Shown piece by piece: positions 1 through 7,319 of a stretch of 64,000 nucleotides of DNA (position 1 is its first letter; the number at the start of each line of letters is the position of its first letter). Made by a program: the position numbers and the translations under genes. The notes under the pieces were generated by a model. It saw only the letters and a list, made by a program, of their open reading frames with translations, was not told where the DNA came from and made no database searches. Where the stretch lies: NCBI RefSeq assembly GCF_014651015.1, contig NZ_BMWB01000021.1:1-64000 (forward strand), written 5' to 3'. This DNA comes from Streptomyces xantholiticus (GTDB lineage: Bacteria > Actinomycetota > Actinomycetes > Streptomycetales > Streptomycetaceae).

Positions 1-314
1 GTTCCGACTCTATCAGACTCTTTCGGGCCTGATTCCCAGTCAGCGGGAGTTGCCTTCCCGGCCGTTGGGCCGTTCCGACGAGTGAGACTTTAGCGGAACC
101 CTTGGCCGCGACGCTAACCGGGGCCGGCGTCCTTTCGAACGCGGATTCTTCATTTCGCAAAAGCGCACGAAAGACAAAGCGACACGGAATGTCGCCCGAT
201 CGAAGTGGGTCTTGCGGAATGGCTGCCCGGGGCCGACCGGAGTCGGTGCTCACGTCGGGCAACCCGGAGAACACTACGGAGGCCGGTTCCCGATGTCAAC
301 CCGGCCCTGCACGC
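1..314. other. Noncoding region upstream of the trpS attenuator
   Basis: No convincing coding sequence is seen here. It is less GC-rich than the surroundings, with short A/T patches near 145-185. A 71-codon frame at 102-317 has no clear ribosome site or recognisable product and overlaps the promoter region, so I treat it as noncoding. It presumably carries upstream promoter or regulator sites for the leader/trpS unit. Confidence 0.5.
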
Positions 315-320
315 TAGGGT
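292..320 (+). promoter_or_regulatory. Putative promoter of the trpS leader transcript
   Basis: A -10-like TAGGGT lies at 315-320. A poor -35 candidate (ATGTCA, 292-297) sits 17 bp upstream. The leader-peptide ATG begins at 328, only 7 bp after the hexamer, which would make the transcript leaderless or nearly so. Leaderless mRNAs are common in Streptomyces. The placement is inferred from the hexamer match only. Confidence 0.35.
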
Positions 321-327
321 TGGGCGC

Positions 328-369
328 ATGACATCGCGTACGTGCTTCCTTCAGTGGTGGGCCGCCTGA
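328..369 (+). CDS. trpS leader peptide with tandem Trp codons
   Basis: This is a 13-codon reading frame, MTSRTCFLQWWAA followed by TGA. The two adjacent TGG codons (355-360) end just where the first attenuator arm begins. Trp is rare, so two in a row in a 13-residue frame directly ahead of a tryptophanyl-tRNA synthetase is a strong sign of a sensing peptide. A ribosome short of charged tRNA-Trp would stall on these codons and cover arm 1 of the downstream structure. The peptide itself probably has no function after translation. Confidence 0.88.
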   Translation: MTSRTCFLQWWAA

Positions 370-418
370 CGGCGGCCGGCACCTACGCATGCACCCACGG
401 CCGCCGCCTCGGCGGCCG
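360..418 (+). promoter_or_regulatory. Ribosome-mediated transcription attenuator of trpS
   Basis: Four mutually pairing arms are present: arm 1 GGCCGCC (360-366), arm 2 GGCGGCCG (371-378), arm 3 CGGCCGCCG (398-406) and arm 4 CGGCGGCCG (410-418). Arms 1:2 form a 7-bp pause hairpin around the leader stop codon. Arms 2:3 give the antiterminator. Arms 3:4 give a perfect 9-bp terminator with a 3-nt loop and no long U-tract, as is usual in Streptomyces. Stalling at the Trp codons would mask arm 1 and favour 2:3, switching trpS on. This matches attenuation reported for the auxiliary TrpRS gene of S. coelicolor; the arm assignment is mine. Confidence 0.85.
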
Positions 419-486
419 TTCGCGTATCTCCCTCCGGGAGCCCGGCCGCTGAAGGCGGCGGCTCCGACCAGGAGACGGAGAACGTG

Positions 487-1485
487 ATGAAGCGGATCTT
501 CAGCGGGATCAAGCCGACAGGGCATCTGACCCTGGGGAACTACCTCGGAGCTCTGCGCAGGTGGGTCGAGGCCGACCAGCACCAGGCGGACGCCCTGTTC
601 AGCGTGGTCGATCTGCACGCGCTCACCGTCGACCACGATCCTGCTCGCGTACGCAGACTGAGCCGACAGGCGGCGACGCTGATGCTCGCCGCCGGTCTGG
701 ACCCTGCCCTGTGCACGGTGTTCGTCCAGAGCCATGTGGATGAGCACGCCCGGCTTTCGTACATCCTCGAATGCACGGCGACCGACGGGGAGCTGCGGCG
801 CATGATCCAGTACAAGGAGAAGAGCGTCCGGGCTCGCGCCGCAGGTCAGAGTGTGCGGCTGTCCCTGCTGACCTATCCGGTGCTGATGGCGGCGGACATC
901 CTGGCGTACGGGGCCGACGAGGTGCCGGTGGGCGAGGACCAGACACAGCATGTGGAGCTGACTCGCGATCTCGCCGTGCGGTTCAACCAGCGCTACGGGC
1001 ACACGTTCCGCATCCCCCGTGCCACGCAGCCGCCGGTCGCGGCGCGGGTCATGGATCTGCAGGACCCCACATCGAAGATGGGGAAGTCCCACGAGTCGGG
1101 TGCCGGAATCATCTATCTCCTCGACGAGGCCGACGTTGTGCGCAAGAAGATCATGCGCGCGGTCACCGACAGCGGACAGGACGTGGAGTACCACCCCGGC
1201 TCCCGGCCCGGCGTCGCGAATCTGCTGGAGATCCTTTCCGCCTGCACAGGGAGGAACCCGAAGGAGCTGGCCGGTGTATACGAGTCGTACGGGGCCTTGA
1301 AGAAGGACACGGCCGAGGCGGTGCTGGAGCTACTGAGGCCGATCAGGGAGCGGCATGCGGAGCTCGTGGCCGATCCGGGACACGTCGACGAAGTGCTGAG
1401 GAAGGGGGCCGGACGGGCCAGGGAAATGGCCCGTCCGACGGTGGACGCTGCTTACCGGGCGATCGGCCTGCTGCCGGCCGGGTGA
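487..1485 (+). CDS. trpS: Tryptophanyl-tRNA synthetase, indolmycin-resistant TrpRS1 type
   Basis: Class Ic aminoacyl-tRNA synthetase of 332 aa that charges tRNA-Trp in the cytoplasm. The HIGH-type signature is TGHLTLGNY near residue 11. The KMSKS loop reads KMGKS at residues 197-201. From the ATG at 487, residue 9 is Lys in SGIKPTG. Most bacterial enzymes have Gln there, and Lys9 was shown to make S. coelicolor TrpRS1 resistant to indolmycin. A GTG one codon earlier (484) is possible, but Lys9 numbering and the GGAG at 477-480 favour 487. Expression should rise on Trp-tRNA starvation through the upstream attenuator. A housekeeping TrpRS2 is expected elsewhere in the genome (inference). Confidence 0.95.
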   Translation: MKRIFSGIKPTGHLTLGNYLGALRRWVEADQHQADALFSVVDLHALTVDHDPARVRRLSRQAATLMLAAGLDPALCTVFVQSHVDEHARLSYILECTATDGELRRMIQYKEKSVRARAAGQSVRLSLLTYPVLMAADILAYGADEVPVGEDQTQHVELTRDLAVRFNQRYGHTFRIPRATQPPVAARVMDLQDPTSKMGKSHESGAGIIYLLDEADVVRKKIMRAVTDSGQDVEYHPGSRPGVANLLEILSACTGRNPKELAGVYESYGALKKDTAEAVLELLRPIRERHAELVADPGHVDEVLRKGAGRAREMARPTVDAAYRAIGLLPAG

Positions 1486-1524
1486 CGGGACGGGACAGAC
1501 CGGACCGGTGGTCGCCGGGGCCGC

Positions 1525-2334
1525 TCAGCCGTTGCCCGAGGCGAGTTCGCGGCTTCGGTCGCGAGCCGCTTCCAGGGCGGCGATCAGGGCGGCTCGTACG
1601 CCGTGGTTCTCGAGTTCTCGGATGGCACTGATGGTGGTGCCGGCAGGGGAGGTGACTGCTTCACGGAGTTTCACCGGGTGCTCGCCGCTGTCTCGGAGCA
1701 TCACCGCGGCGCCGATGGCGGCCTGGACGATCAGGTCGTGGGCTTGGGCGCGGGGGAGGCCGAGGAGGATGCCCGCGTCGGTCATGGCCTCGACGAGGAA
1801 GTAGAAGTACGCCGGGCCGGACCCGGAGAGCGCCGTGGCCGCGTCCTGCTGGGACTCGGGGACACGGAGGGTCTTGCCGACACCGCCGAAGATCTCCTCG
1901 GCGTGGACGACGTGGTCGACGGTGGCGTGGCTGCCTGCGGAGATCACGGACATGCCTTCGTCCACGAGTACGGGTGTGTTCGGCATGACACGAACGACGG
2001 GGGTGCCCGCCGCCAGGCGCTCCTCGATGAAGGAGGTGGTGATTCCGGCCGCGGCGCTGATGACAAGGCGGTCGGCGGTGACGTGCGGGCCGAGTTCGTC
2101 GAGGAGCTTGCCCATGTCCTGGGGTTTGACAGCGAGGATCAGGGTGTCGGCGCGCTTGGCGGCCTCGGCGTTGCTGACGGCGTCAACGCCATAGCGGTTG
2201 CGCAGCTCGTCGGCGCGCTCGGTGCGGCGGGTGGTGACCAGCAGGTCGGCGGCGCGCCAGCCGGCGCGGATCATGCCGCTGAGCAGGGCTTCACCGATCT
2301 TGCCGGTTCCGAGGACTGCGACTGTCTGGGTCAT
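1525..2334 (-). CDS. proC: Pyrroline-5-carboxylate reductase
   Basis: Last step of proline synthesis: NAD(P)H reduction of pyrroline-5-carboxylate to proline, in the cytoplasm. The 269-aa product has the usual family length. It opens with the Rossmann motif VLGTGKIGEALLSG (GxGxxG) and carries the C-terminal dimer-domain signature with ALSGSGPAYFYFLVEA and SPAGTT. The start is ATG at 2332-2334. It converges on trpS with only 39 bp between the stop codons. It follows an ABC exporter on the same strand, 110 bp downstream. Confidence 0.96.
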   Translation of the reverse strand: MTQTVAVLGTGKIGEALLSGMIRAGWRAADLLVTTRRTERADELRNRYGVDAVSNAEAAKRADTLILAVKPQDMGKLLDELGPHVTADRLVISAAAGITTSFIEERLAAGTPVVRVMPNTPVLVDEGMSVISAGSHATVDHVVHAEEIFGGVGKTLRVPESQQDAATALSGSGPAYFYFLVEAMTDAGILLGLPRAQAHDLIVQAAIGAAVMLRDSGEHPVKLREAVTSPAGTTISAIRELENHGVRAALIAALEAARDRSRELASGNG

Positions 2335-2444
2335 GGCTCTGTTCACCTCGCCGGTGGGGGTACGTGCGCACATCCTGTCACCGGAGGCGGTGCCGTGCCG
2401 TTGTGGTCCGAGTGTCGGTACGGCCGCCCCGGCAGCATGGGGGC

Positions 2445-3182
2445 TCAGGCGGTGCGGCGGCGCAGGGTGGCCGCTCCCAGGGCGAGGACGAACAGGGCGC
2501 AGGCCGCGACGACCAGGATGTCGCGGACGAAGTCGCCGGTGACATCGGGGTGGCGAAGGACTTCGTTCATTGCGTCGACGGCGTAGGACATCGGCAGCAC
2601 GTCCGAGATCGCTTCGAGCGCGGGCTGCATCGTCTCCCTGGGGGTGAACAGGCCGCACAGCAGCAACTGGGGGAAGATCACGGCCGGCATGAACTGGACC
2701 GCCTGGAACTCGGAGGCGGCGAAGGCGGAGACGAAGAGTCCGAGCGCCGTGCCGAGCAGTGCGTCGAGGAGTGCGACGAGGAGCAGCAGCCAGGCCGAGC
2801 CGGTGATGTCGAGGCCCAAGCCCCACAGGGCCAGGCTGGTGGCGAGAAGCGACTGGACGACTGCGACGAGACCGAAGGCCAGGGCGTAGCCCGCGATCAG
2901 GTCGGCCTTGCCGAGCGGCATGGCGAGGAGCCGTTCGAGGGTTCCGGAGGCGCGTTCTCGCAAAGTGGCGATGGAGGTCACCAGAAACATCGTGATCAGC
3001 GGGAAGATGCCGAGCAGCGACGCGCCGATGGAGTCGAAGGTCTGCGGGCTGCCGTCGAACACGAACCGCAGCAGGAAGAGCATCACGCACGGCACGAGGA
3101 TCATGAGGGCGATGGACCGTGGGTCGTGGCCCAGCTGCCGCAGGACGCGAGCGGCGGTGGCGAGGGTGCGGGCGGTGCTCAT
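2445..3182 (-). CDS. ABC-2 type transporter permease
   Basis: Integral membrane permease of 245 aa with about six hydrophobic segments, including a first one near residues 22-40 (SIALMILVPCVMLFLLRFVF) and a last one just before the basic tail LRRRTA. The middle contains the conserved ABC-2 element RERASGTLERLLAMPLGKADLI. Its ATG overlaps the ATPase stop by 4 nt (ATGA), so the two are translationally coupled. They form a minimal export pump. The substrate cannot be told from sequence; drugs or lipids are typical for the family. Confidence 0.9.
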   Translation of the reverse strand: MSTARTLATAARVLRQLGHDPRSIALMILVPCVMLFLLRFVFDGSPQTFDSIGASLLGIFPLITMFLVTSIATLRERASGTLERLLAMPLGKADLIAGYALAFGLVAVVQSLLATSLALWGLGLDITGSAWLLLLVALLDALLGTALGLFVSAFAASEFQAVQFMPAVIFPQLLLCGLFTPRETMQPALEAISDVLPMSYAVDAMNEVLRHPDVTGDFVRDILVVAACALFVLALGAATLRRRTA

Positions 3183-3946
3183 CGGGCGTCCTCCTGAAGG
3201 GCGTCGGCCTGGTCGACGAGGTGGAGAAAGGCCTGTTCGACGGTTTCGGAGCGGGTGCGGATGCGCAGGTCGTCGGGTTCGTCCTCGGCGAGGATCCGGC
3301 CGTCGCGCATGAGCAGGAGGCGGTGACAGCGCTCGGCCTCGTCCATGACGTGGGAGGAGACGAGGATCGTCGCGCCGCGCTCGTCGGCCAGGCGGTGGAA
3401 GAGGTCCCACAGGTCGCGGCGGAGGACGGGGTCGAGGCCGACGGTGGGTTCGTCGAGGACGAGTACCTCGGGTGTGCCGAGCAGGGCGACGGCGAGCGAG
3501 ACCCGGCTGCGCTGCCCGCCGGAGAGCCGGCCGGCGAGTGAGTCGGCATGCGAGGCGAGGTCGACGTCCTCGATGGCCCGGGTGACGTACGCCCGGCGGG
3601 CGTCGCGGCTCCCGCGGCCCGGCAGCAGGACGGAGGCGAAGTATTCGAGGTTCTGGCGGACGGTGAGGTCGTCGTAGACGGACGGCGCCTGGGTGACGTA
3701 CCCGATGCGGGAGCGGAGCTCGGCAGCGCCGGCCGGGCGGCCGAGGATCTCCAGGGTGCCGGTGACCTTGGCCTGGGTGCCGACGACGGCGCGCATCAGG
3801 GTCGACTTTCCACAGCCGGAGGGGCCGAGGAGGCCCGTGATACGTCCGGACAGGACGGTGAAATCGAGGCCGCGCAGGACGGTGCGCTCTCCTCGTACGA
3901 CGGTGAGGCCGCGGGCGAGGACGGCAACGCCGGAGGAATTCATCAT
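3179..3946 (-). CDS. ABC transporter ATP-binding protein
   Basis: ATPase subunit of 255 aa that powers the downstream ABC-2 permease. Visible motifs are Walker A GPSGCGKST (about residues 42-50), signature LSGGQRSRVSLA, Walker B VLVLDEPTVGLDP and the switch His in ILVSSHVMDEAE. The DrrA/CcmA-like C terminus is short. Two adjacent ATG codons (3946 and 3943) are possible starts. A strong hairpin at 3990-4026 separates it from the gene behind, so its promoter is probably inside 3947-3989. Confidence 0.93.
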   Translation of the reverse strand: MMNSSGVAVLARGLTVVRGERTVLRGLDFTVLSGRITGLLGPSGCGKSTLMRAVVGTQAKVTGTLEILGRPAGAAELRSRIGYVTQAPSVYDDLTVRQNLEYFASVLLPGRGSRDARRAYVTRAIEDVDLASHADSLAGRLSGGQRSRVSLAVALLGTPEVLVLDEPTVGLDPVLRRDLWDLFHRLADERGATILVSSHVMDEAERCHRLLLMRDGRILAEDEPDDLRIRTRSETVEQAFLHLVDQADALQEDAR

Positions 3947-3989
3947 GCGATGAATAGTGCTCCCGGCCGCATACGGCCGTCAAGCACTT

Positions 3990-4026
3990 GCGCCCGGTCG
4001 CACCCCCTGGGGGCGCGACCGGGCGC
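3990..4026 (-). terminator. Hairpin terminator
   Basis: Perfect 12-bp inverted repeat: arm GCGCCCGGTCGC at 3990-4001 and its complement at 4015-4026. The 13-nt loop can itself pair (CCCC/GGGG). It lies between the end of the membrane-protein gene at 4119 and the start of the ABC operon, and probably terminates the former. There is no U-tract, as usual in Streptomyces. Confidence 0.7.
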
Positions 4027-4118
4027 GGTCTGCGGCGGATCTCTGTGGCGTTTCTCCCGGGCGTCTCCCGGGGCGCCTCACTGCGGTGCTCCTCTGCGGT
4101 GCTCCTCTGCGAGCGCGG

Positions 4119-4622
4119 TCACCTGCGGTTGGGCTTGCGGGCGGCAGGGTTGCCCGAGCGGGTGCCGCGGCGCTTTGCGTACTGAGCCCGAGCCGTCTCG
4201 TACTCGGCACGGCGCAGCTTCTCGCCCGGCGCTTCGGCGAGGCAGCGCAGTGAGTAGGCGATGAGCGAGCCGATGAAGCCGATCATCTTCAGGCTGCGCA
4301 GGGAGTCCTCGGACGACGAGCCGTCAGGGCGGCGGGAGAAGCCCTCCCATGTCTTGCGGAAGGCGATGGCGCTGCACACGGCGAACATCACGACGACGAG
4401 GACGTTCACGAAGCTCCCGACCTCGGCGATCGCGAGCCCCTGGTAGGCGAAGCGCAGCACCAGAGCCGCCGCGAACGCGGTGATCAGCGAACCGGCGGCG
4501 AGGCCCGCCCGGCGCAGCGCGTACCCCCGTTCGTGCCCGACCCACTTCGTGCCGAAGAAACGGATGGGCTCGGGCTCCGGGCCCCCGCCGTTCGTCGTGG
4601 TGTTCTCCGTGTGCTCGCTCAC
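4119..4622 (-). CDS. Conserved small membrane protein of unknown function
   Basis: 167 aa, not recognised by name. The N terminus is polar (about 40 residues with a Gly/Pro/Glu stretch). Three hydrophobic segments follow: AAGSLITAFAAALVLRFAYQ, SFVNVLVVVMFAVCSAIAF and MIGFIGSLIAYSLRCLAEAP. The C-terminal tail is strongly basic (AKRRGTRSGNPAARKPNRR) and probably cytoplasmic. It is a single-gene unit followed by the hairpin at 3990-4026. The start is ATG at 4620-4622. Coding bias is normal for the region. I infer an inner-membrane protein only. Confidence 0.75.
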   Translation of the reverse strand: MSEHTENTTTNGGGPEPEPIRFFGTKWVGHERGYALRRAGLAAGSLITAFAAALVLRFAYQGLAIAEVGSFVNVLVVVMFAVCSAIAFRKTWEGFSRRPDGSSSEDSLRSLKMIGFIGSLIAYSLRCLAEAPGEKLRRAEYETARAQYAKRRGTRSGNPAARKPNRR

Positions 4623-4655
4623 GGCGTCGATTATCCCCGCTGCGTCAGGGCAGGG

Positions 4656-5000
4656 TCAGGAGCACCGCGGGGCGACGTAGCCGTTGCTGCCCGTGTACAC
4701 GTACGCGTCGGAGACGAACTCGCCGTTGGCGATGTTGTCCCACAGGTTGGTGGTTCCGTACGGGCCGGTGATGGTCTCGCCGGCCTTCTGGCAGTTGATC
4801 GGTACGGTCGCACCGTACGGAAGGATCCTGATCAGCCGGTAGTTGGTGCCAGGGCCGGACCGGACGTTGAGGCGGACGCCGGGAGCGACCGGGTAACGCG
4901 TGGCCGCCATGGTCCCGATCGATTCGGTGCCTGTCCCGCTCGCGTCGGCGTCGGCCGGCGCATGTGACGTCTCTGCGTTCTGAGCCTCTTCAAGAGCCAT
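4656..5000 (-). CDS. SH3b-domain protein lacking an obvious signal peptide
   Basis: 114 aa. Residues about 38-113 form a bacterial SH3 domain: the hallmark VRLNVRSGPGTNYRLI, then YGATVPINCQK, LWDNIANGEFVSDAYVYTGS and a terminal PRC. Two Cys residues (in NCQK and PRC) fit a disulfide, typical of secreted SH3b proteins that bind cell wall. The N terminus (MALEEAQNAETSHAPADADA) is acidic and polar with no hydrophobic core. The ATG at 5000 has a strong GGGGGGAAG ribosome site and no other in-frame start lies upstream. It may therefore be cytoplasmic or leave by a non-Sec route. It is divergent from the kinase gene. Confidence 0.75.
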   Translation of the reverse strand: MALEEAQNAETSHAPADADASGTGTESIGTMAATRYPVAPGVRLNVRSGPGTNYRLIRILPYGATVPINCQKAGETITGPYGTTNLWDNIANGEFVSDAYVYTGSNGYVAPRCS

Positions 5001-5133
5001 CGGACTTCCCCCCGTTGACGTGGATGAGTGGCGCGGCGCGCCGCGCGCAGGCTAGCAAGCCATGGCCGGATCGTACGCATCATCGACTAGGCTCCGAGCG
5101 TCGCGCGTGCGCACCATCAGACGGGGGTGGGAG

Positions 5134-7293
5134 ATGCCACCGCTGCGCAGCACCGGGCCTTTCCCGGAAGCGGAGCATCCGGAATATGCGGGCCAGTACC
5201 GCCTCGAGGCATGCCTGGGCAACGGAGGCATGGGCGTCGTCCATCTGGCCACCTCCGCCTCCGGCCTGCGGCTCGCGGTCAAGGTCATTCATGCCGAATA
5301 CGCCTTCGACCCGGAGTTCAGAGCGCGTTTCCGGCAGGAGGTGGCCGCCGCCCGCCGGGTGAGCGGCGCGTTCACGGCACCGGTCGTCGACGCCGACCCG
5401 GACGCCGACCGGCCATGGATGGCCACCCTTTTCATCGACGGTCCCACGCTCGCGGAGCGGGTGAAACGGAACGGCCCGCTGGATCCGGCCGAACTCCGCA
5501 GGGCGGGCGCGGGCCTCGCGGAGGCGCTGCGCGACATCCACCGCGCCGGAGTGGTGCACCGCGATCTCAAACCAAGCAATGTGCTTCTGGCGGCGGACGG
5601 GCCGAAAGTCATCGACTTCGGCATCTCACGCCCCGCCGACAGCGACCTGCGTACGGAGACCGGAAAGCTGATCGGTACCCCGCCGTTCATGGCGCCCGAG
5701 CAGTTCCAGCGGCCCCGCGAGGTCGGACCGGAGGCGGACGTCTTCGCGCTGGGCGCGGTGCTGGTCCACGCGGCGACCGGACGCGGTCCGTTCGACTCCG
5801 ACAGCCCGTACATCGTGGCGTACCAGGTGGTCCACAACGAGCCGGACCTGTCGGGTGTACCGGAGGATCTGCTACCGCTGCTGGAGCGCTGCCTCGCCAA
5901 GGACCCGAAGGCGCGGCCGACGCCGTTCGATCTGATGGTGGCGCTGCGGGCGTCCTCGCCGTCCTGCGGGTACGACACCCAGGCCTACATACCGGCGCAG
6001 CGCGATCCCGACCCCGTCGAGAACTCCGCAGCCGTAGCCGCCCCCGACCGGGCCACGGCCGAAGCGGCTCCCCGCGGACGAGGTCGCCGTAACCGCTGGG
6101 CGCTCGCCACCGCCGCCGCGTTCACCGTCCTGGTTGCGGCCGGTGCCGTCGCCTTCGGCCCGGCCGCTGACGACGACTCACCCTCGACGCCCACCGCCGA
6201 ACAGGGCTTCCGCCCGTGGAGCGTCGCCCTGCCGGACGGCACCGAGGACGCCACCCCGGTGTGCTCGGCCGGCGGTGAGGACGCCGTTTACTGCGCAGCC
6301 CCCGGTGTAAGAGCCGCCCGGCTGGATGCGGCCGACGGCGCTCCTGTGTGGTCCGTCGAGGACCCGGGCAACGATGGCGCGACCGGACAGAGCGACGAGG
6401 GTCTGACGCCCCACCTGACCGCGGGGCTGCTGCATGTCGTGACGCCGGGCGGTGGCAGCTACGAGGCGCTGGACCCGGAGACGGGTGAGCCGCGCTGGGA
6501 TCTGGACGTCTCCGCGTACTCGACGGTCCGCACCGTCGGCGACACGGTGCTGCTGGTGACCGACGCCGGGCTGGTACGTGCCATCGACGCGGCGTCTGGC
6601 GAGCAGCGCTGGCTGGAGCGGCACGGCGGGCCGGGCGCCCAGTGGGTCTCCGACCCGGCCGGCGAGGGACCGGCGCTCGCCGCCACGCCCTCGCCGGACG
6701 GGACGTCGACGCTGATCAGCGCCGTCGATCCGATGCGCGGTGAACTGCTCTGGACGAAACGTCTGGCGGGTTCTCTGACGCCGGTCCAGCCGTCGGACGG
6801 TTCCCTGTATCTGCTTTCGACGGACCCCGACGGCTTCACCGACGCGGTCGTGACACTCGACACCTCGACCGACGCACGCGCCGTGCGACGAGTCCCCCTG
6901 ACCGTCCCGGCCGATCAGGCCCAGGCAACGGTCGCGGGGCAGGTCGTCTACGTCTGCGGTGCCGGAGGTTCTCTCACGGCCGTCGACACGGCCCGTTCCG
7001 GTGGCGGTGCCAAGGACGCCGAGCTGTGGCGGCTGGAGACCGGGGTCGCCCATCTCTCACGACCGGTCTCGGATGCCCGGGCGGTCTATCTGTCCGCCGC
7101 CGACGGGCGTCTGCTGGCCGTGGACGCGCAGCTCGGCAGGGTCGTGGGACAGACTCGTCTGCGGATGGCCGACGACGGTTCGACGTTCGCTTCCGTGCTG
7201 CCCGCGCCGGTCGTCGCCGGCGGCAAGGTGTACGCCACCGCCCCCGACGGCTCGGTATTCGCCGTGGACGCGAAGGACCCGGCGCGCTGGTGA
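5134..7293 (+). CDS. Ser/Thr protein kinase with outer PQQ-like beta-propeller
   Basis: 719-aa transmembrane Hanks-type kinase. Kinase domain about residues 18-290: glycine loop GNGGMG 29-34, Lys50 in AVKV, catalytic loop HRDLKPSN with Asp144, and DFG at 161-163. A linker rich in charged residues follows. One membrane span (about 322-343, WALATAAAFTVLVAAGAVAF) puts the C-terminal ~375 residues outside. That part has PQQ/WD-like repeats (ALDPETGEPRWDLD, AIDAASGEQRWLE, AVDTARSGG, AVDAQLGRVVGQ), a likely ligand sensor. ATG 5134 with GGGGG 6 nt upstream is preferred over ATG 5062, which adds 24 unconserved-looking residues. It converges on ilvD. Confidence 0.93.
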   Translation: MPPLRSTGPFPEAEHPEYAGQYRLEACLGNGGMGVVHLATSASGLRLAVKVIHAEYAFDPEFRARFRQEVAAARRVSGAFTAPVVDADPDADRPWMATLFIDGPTLAERVKRNGPLDPAELRRAGAGLAEALRDIHRAGVVHRDLKPSNVLLAADGPKVIDFGISRPADSDLRTETGKLIGTPPFMAPEQFQRPREVGPEADVFALGAVLVHAATGRGPFDSDSPYIVAYQVVHNEPDLSGVPEDLLPLLERCLAKDPKARPTPFDLMVALRASSPSCGYDTQAYIPAQRDPDPVENSAAVAAPDRATAEAAPRGRGRRNRWALATAAAFTVLVAAGAVAFGPAADDDSPSTPTAEQGFRPWSVALPDGTEDATPVCSAGGEDAVYCAAPGVRAARLDAADGAPVWSVEDPGNDGATGQSDEGLTPHLTAGLLHVVTPGGGSYEALDPETGEPRWDLDVSAYSTVRTVGDTVLLVTDAGLVRAIDAASGEQRWLERHGGPGAQWVSDPAGEGPALAATPSPDGTSTLISAVDPMRGELLWTKRLAGSLTPVQPSDGSLYLLSTDPDGFTDAVVTLDTSTDARAVRRVPLTVPADQAQATVAGQVVYVCGAGGSLTAVDTARSGGGAKDAELWRLETGVAHLSRPVSDARAVYLSAADGRLLAVDAQLGRVVGQTRLRMADDGSTFASVLPAPVVAGGKVYATAPDGSVFAVDAKDPARW

Positions 7294-7319
7294 GCGCACC
7301 GGGCCTTCGATGAGGCAGG

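Noticed and set aside
102..317. 71-codon frame ahead of trpS
   Set aside because: No ribosome site or family, and it covers the leader promoter.
1525..3549. Apparent 674-residue fusion of an ABC-like part and ProC
   Set aside because: Only the last 269 residues are ProC, starting at ATG 2334. The rest is an off-frame reading of the ABC genes.
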